A DNA stretch of 64,000 nt from Dermatophagoides farinae (lineage: Eukaryota; Arthropoda; Arachnida; Sarcoptiformes; Pyroglyphidae). Positions 60,170 to 64,000 of this stretch are shown here, piece after piece. The position numbers and the translations under genes were made by a program. Where the stretch lies: contig NC_134686.1 in the NCBI RefSeq assembly GCF_024713945.1, positions 2,628,001 to 2,692,000 of the forward strand, in the 5' to 3' direction. A model generated the notes under the pieces. It worked only from the letters and a program-made list of their open reading frames with translations, had not been told where the DNA came from and did not search any database. How positions within the stretch are numbered: the stretch's first letter is position 1; the number at the start of each line of letters is the position of its first letter.

Positions 60170-63100
60170 TACTAAATGGTGTTTGTTTGAAATTTTTTTT
60201 TTTTTTTTTTTTTTGGAAAACGAAACGAAACGAATGACAATGAAATTATTATTAGAATTATATAATACCAATTAGAGAAATTGTAATAAAAACATTTTTG
60301 CTCCTGCAAATTGCCAGAAAAAAAGCGAATTTTCATTTTATTACCGGCCAATACAAACACACACACACACAATGTTTGACACAATGAATGTGATTCAACT
60401 TTGATTTGTCATCGATGACCTAGAGAGGTCATGACCATGATGGCTGTAGTTAGGTGACCGATGGTCATAAAGATGGACATGTCCCTTATAGCCACTGTTA
60501 TGATTATGCAATAATAGACAAACAAACAAACAAATTGCAAAAAAAAGCCGCCAATCTATTTTTGGGATTTTTGACCCATCATATCATGCATTCGGGTCAT
60601 CTTGTTGTTGTTATTGTTCCACAATTCAATCCAAATGTTTTTATGGCGATTATATGGTAGAAAAAAAATGTGAAACAATTCATGTATAAAACAACGAAAA
60701 CAACAACAACAACAACAACAATCTGAAAAATTTTATTTTCCAAAAAGCTTCAAACCAATTCGTTTCAAAATTTTTTTTTTATTGCTTCATAGGGTCTGGT
60801 CATCATTTCTTGTCTTGTTTTTTTTCGATGTGAATAATAATTCCTGAACGGCTTTAAATTGTTTCTTGTTTGAAATTCGTTCGTTTTTTCTCTCTTTTCG
60901 GACTTTTGATTTTCCTAAATTGTCAAATTGTAGAACTGTTTTTTTTTCTTCTTCATATCATTCATCAGAGATGAAAATGTTTGATTTTCATTCAAATAAC
61001 AACAACATTGCCACCCAATTGGCAATATTCTATTTTTGGATCGACAACAACAACAACAAAATTCTTTCAAACAACAACAACAACAAAACGTTTGATACAC
61101 GCGTGTTTGTGTATGCATTAATCTACATCTTATATAAATGTTATGTCAGAAGAAATAAATTTGTGAACCAATAAAAATAAACGAAGAAAATTTGAAAGCG
61201 AAAAAAAAACTTTTATGATCTGTTTTCATCTTGGTTATCATATTCATTCATTTTCATTGTTGTTTTCTCTATATATCGCTCTCTGCATGTTTTCCTTGGA
61301 TCCAATTATTCTATGAATTTGAGACGAATAATTGTAAAAAAAAAAAATAATTACGATATGGTCCCTATAGAATGTTGTCTATTTTGATTCGATTCTAGTT
61401 GACATTTTTTTTTCTCATTTATTTCATGAAAAGAGAATCTAATTTTCCTAATGGAATTTTTTTTTTTTTGTTGTTGTTGTTGTTGTCTCCATTGATTGGT
61501 AATCAAAATATTTGGTGTGTTCAATCATTGGACAAATATTTATATATTCTACATTATAGTTGAAAATGAAAACTGAATTCACCAGATTTGAACATTTCTC
61601 CGCTATAGAACTGAATATCCAAAAAACAAAATGTGGAAACGGAATTTTGATATGACAACAACAACAACAATCCCATCACATACATTGTGTGTGTGTGTGT
61701 GTGTGTCTGTTGTTGATTGTGTACAGTTTTTTTTCTGGTTGTCTATTATTGCCTTACATGCATACATGTAAACACACATCAACCAGACAATTGAATCTTC
61801 GTTTTTGTTTTTTTTTTTTTGTTTTTGCTGAATGAAGACAGAACTACAGCAACAGCAACATAAACATCAGCAAGAAAATTGAAGAAGAAGAAGAAGGAAA
61901 AAAACGAAACAGAACAGAAAAAAAGCTAATAGACCACGCGAAGGTCATAAAAAATGACTAAAATTTGCAAATGGCTGCCATCCATCCATCCATCCATTCA
62001 CATTCTCATTCTCATTCTCATTCTATTTCTTTTTCATATCATCATCTCTCATTCATTTAAAACCAGCCAAACATTTTATTCATTCATTCCATTCATGCAT
62101 GGTGGTGGATAGCTTTCCAACCAACCAAACAGCCAGCCAGTCAACCAAGCAAGCAGTCAGAGAATGATGGAGGAGAAAAAAAAGAAGAAAAAAAAACTCA
62201 TAAAATAAAATTAATCCATGGCAAATATTTGGGCAAAATGAAAATATACGAATAGAATTTGTTAAATTGGAAATATGCACCATTCCAGATTCATACTAGT
62301 GTCATGTTTTGGTTTCTATACCAGAAAAAAAACGAAACAAAGCAAAAAAAACCATGAACATTGAATGTGACGATTGGCCATAGTCACACATTCAATTCAA
62401 TTCTGTTTTTTTGTTTTGTTTTTTGGGGGGTAAAACATAAATTCCATCGACATTTGACCTGGCCAGTTGGCTTGTTGTTGTTGTTGATGATGGATCATCA
62501 TGATGATGATGATGATTTCTACCGTTGTCAATTGACTATTATCAACGAAATCTTGTAAATGTATTTTTTTTCGTTCGTCGTTGGTCTTATCTACAATTTT
62601 TTTTTTGGTTGCTTCTCGTCCATTTTATTTATCTCAAATGGTGATGATGGCTTTGGTTGTCATCATATACACACACACATACAGATGACCGCCTACATGA
62701 CCTGCGAATGAAAATTTTCAAAACTTTTTTTTATACAATCTAATATCATTATATTGTATGCGGTAATGGTGGTGGTGATGGTGTATTTTACGACCTTTAT
62801 GCAGGGGACAACCAAAAACAAAAAAAAACAATGATGATATGAGAATGACAAGACATGATCAGACTACCAGATTATGTAGTTATGATGATGATGATCATGA
62901 TCATAATCCTGATGATGAATTCCATTCACTTGATTTTTACCTTTCCGTTTTTTTTCTGGATCAAAATAATCCTTTTTCATTCTTTAAAATTTATATATGT
63001 AGAGAAATGGTGAGAGAGAGAAAAATAAAAAAAACATCATTTTGATCATCACCACTGATTGATCGTTAATCGTAAATTAATTAGTTTTTATATACATACA

Positions 63101-64000
63101 TACATTGAATTATCAACTTGAAATGGAAACATTTTTTATTTTTAAATTTGATCAATTTGATGATTAGGTTGTTGTTGTTGTTTTTGTTGTTGATAATAAT
63201 CGTAATTTACAACATTTAAATCGCTAATGATCATCATCATGATCATTCAGTTCAGCGAAAATAAACATAAACATTACAGATATAAAAGAAAATGTTGATT
63301 GTGTGAAAATATCAAGTTTATCTATTCCCGGACGACGACGACGAAATTCCGATCATTGCACCCAAATAACCACGGGCTTAGTGTGTATCAGTGTCAATGT
63401 CAGATCATCAGATCATTACCATCATTCTTTTTTTCTTACTAAGATAATGAGAAAATTGAGTGAAAAATGTCAAAATTCTGATCAAAAAACACACACACAT
63501 GCCCCTACAAATTGAATCATAAACTCTTTTTTTTGTTGTTCCTGTTGCTGTTTGTTTGTTTGTTTTTTTTATTGATTTATATTCACCAATAATTTCATTG
63601 TTTCAATGTTGCAACAACAACAACAAACAAAAAATTTCCTTTTTCCTCATTCATGATGATCATTTATTTTCCTTTTTTGTATCATTGTGTGTGTGTGGTT
63701 GTTTTTTTTTTTATTCAATGTTGTTAAATGAATAATAAATTTTTTTTCCTTTTATTTTCCATTTTATATTTCACATCTAACGCACTTATATATTATGAGG
63801 CAATGAATGAATAAATGAATGAATGATGGTGACACACCACAATGAGAGCAAGCCAGAGAGACATCATTGTCACATCAAAAAATGGACAGAATAACCAATA
63901 AAAAAAACCAACAACAGAATTGAATCATAAAAAATGAAAATTTTGATTCCAACAAAAACATCATAATGAAGCATCATTGATGACCAAAAAAAAATCAATA
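60170..64000. other. Upstream or intronic Abd-B DNA, repeat-rich
   Basis: 3.8 kb without a supported exon. GT/CA runs (60357-60370, 61688-61707), CAA runs (60701-60721), CAT repeats and TTTTGTTG tracts dominate. It is most likely an Abd-B intron or regulatory region, since an upstream Abd-B exon is required. A cluster of nuclear-receptor-like half-sites lies at 60416-60467. Confidence 0.5.
60416..60467. promoter_or_regulatory. Cluster of AGGTCA-type half-sites
   Basis: TGACCT (60416-60421), AGGTCA (60426-60431), TGACCA (60432-60437), AGGTGACC (60452-60459) and TGGTCA (60462-60467) fall within 52 bp. The first pair is an everted repeat with four bases between, the second an inverted repeat with none. 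Such half-sites are recognised by nuclear receptors (for example EcR/USP, which prefer an inverted repeat with one base). The location near the Abd-B exon suggests an enhancer; not proven. Confidence 0.35.

Noticed and set aside
664-64000. Many other frames of 60-100 codons rich in His, Asn, Ile, Phe or Lys
   Set aside because: They are antisense or shifted readings of real exons, or translations of CAT, CAA, CA, GT and A/T repeats, with no conserved motif.
1-64000. tRNA, 5S rRNA, CRISPR arrays and Hox-cluster microRNAs (miR-10, miR-iab-4)
   Set aside because: No T-loop-type box B, no regularly spaced direct repeats with unique spacers, and no mature miR-10 string was found by eye. A covariance-model scan would be needed to exclude diverged copies.

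Overview
The window looks like nuclear DNA of a small-genome arthropod, most likely an astigmatid (dust-mite-like) acariform mite. It is very AT-rich, has many CAT/CAA/CA microsatellites and A/T homopolymers, and its introns are mostly 45-75 nt with GT..AG ends. The genes are plainly animal (Nup98-96, Golgi glycoprotein 1, sphingomyelin synthase, an Abdominal-B homeobox). The species call is an inference. No bacterial-type operon, CRISPR array, rRNA or tRNA was seen.

Layout. 0-17.6 kb is a dense housekeeping block: the 5' end of an unidentified minus-strand gene, neuropathy target esterase (PNPLA6/7), two non-autonomous transposons, the Nup98-96 precursor, fumarylacetoacetase, cytosolic aspartyl-tRNA synthetase, a secreted leucine-rich-repeat protein and a divergent enolase-phosphatase. 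17.6-22.4 kb is simple-sequence DNA without a gene. 22.4-32.5 kb carries an EB-module membrane protein, proteasome beta-5, Golgi glycoprotein 1 (GLG1), a Sel1-repeat membrane protein and COP9 signalosome subunit 1. 32.8-35.0 kb is a transposon-rich gap (two hAT MITEs, one piggyBac-like MITE, one solo LTR) around a damaged ZNF341-like zinc-finger gene. 35.5-52.9 kb carries RNA polymerase II subunit RPB9, an SRA1-like protein, sphingomyelin synthase, an unrecognised two-membrane-segment protein, aftiphilin, the H4K20 methyltransferase KMT5B/C (Suv4-20) and retromer VPS26. 52.9-64 kb is mostly non-coding and holds the homeobox exon of Abdominal-B.

How the genes relate. They are not an operon or pathway, though several share membrane traffic (GLG1, aftiphilin, VPS26, sphingomyelin synthase) or proteostasis (PSMB5, COPS1). 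Divergent starts (PSMB5/GLG1, FAH/AspRS, KMT5/VPS26, and the first gene/PNPLA6) and tight convergent ends (GLG1/Sel1 and RPB9/SRA1-like, both about 110 bp apart) show strong compaction.

Three conserved genes have reading-frame breaks: a 142-bp exact tandem duplication in Nup98-96, a one-base shift in PSMB5, and a shift at an A7 run in the Suv4-20 gene. Together they suggest local assembly or sequencing errors, although real alleles cannot be excluded. The most interesting biological signals are CTCF-like motifs recurring in transposon arms and gene boundaries, an enolase-phosphatase with a degraded active site, membrane segments encoded by microsatellites, and an Abd-B gene with non-Hox neighbours on its 3' side.
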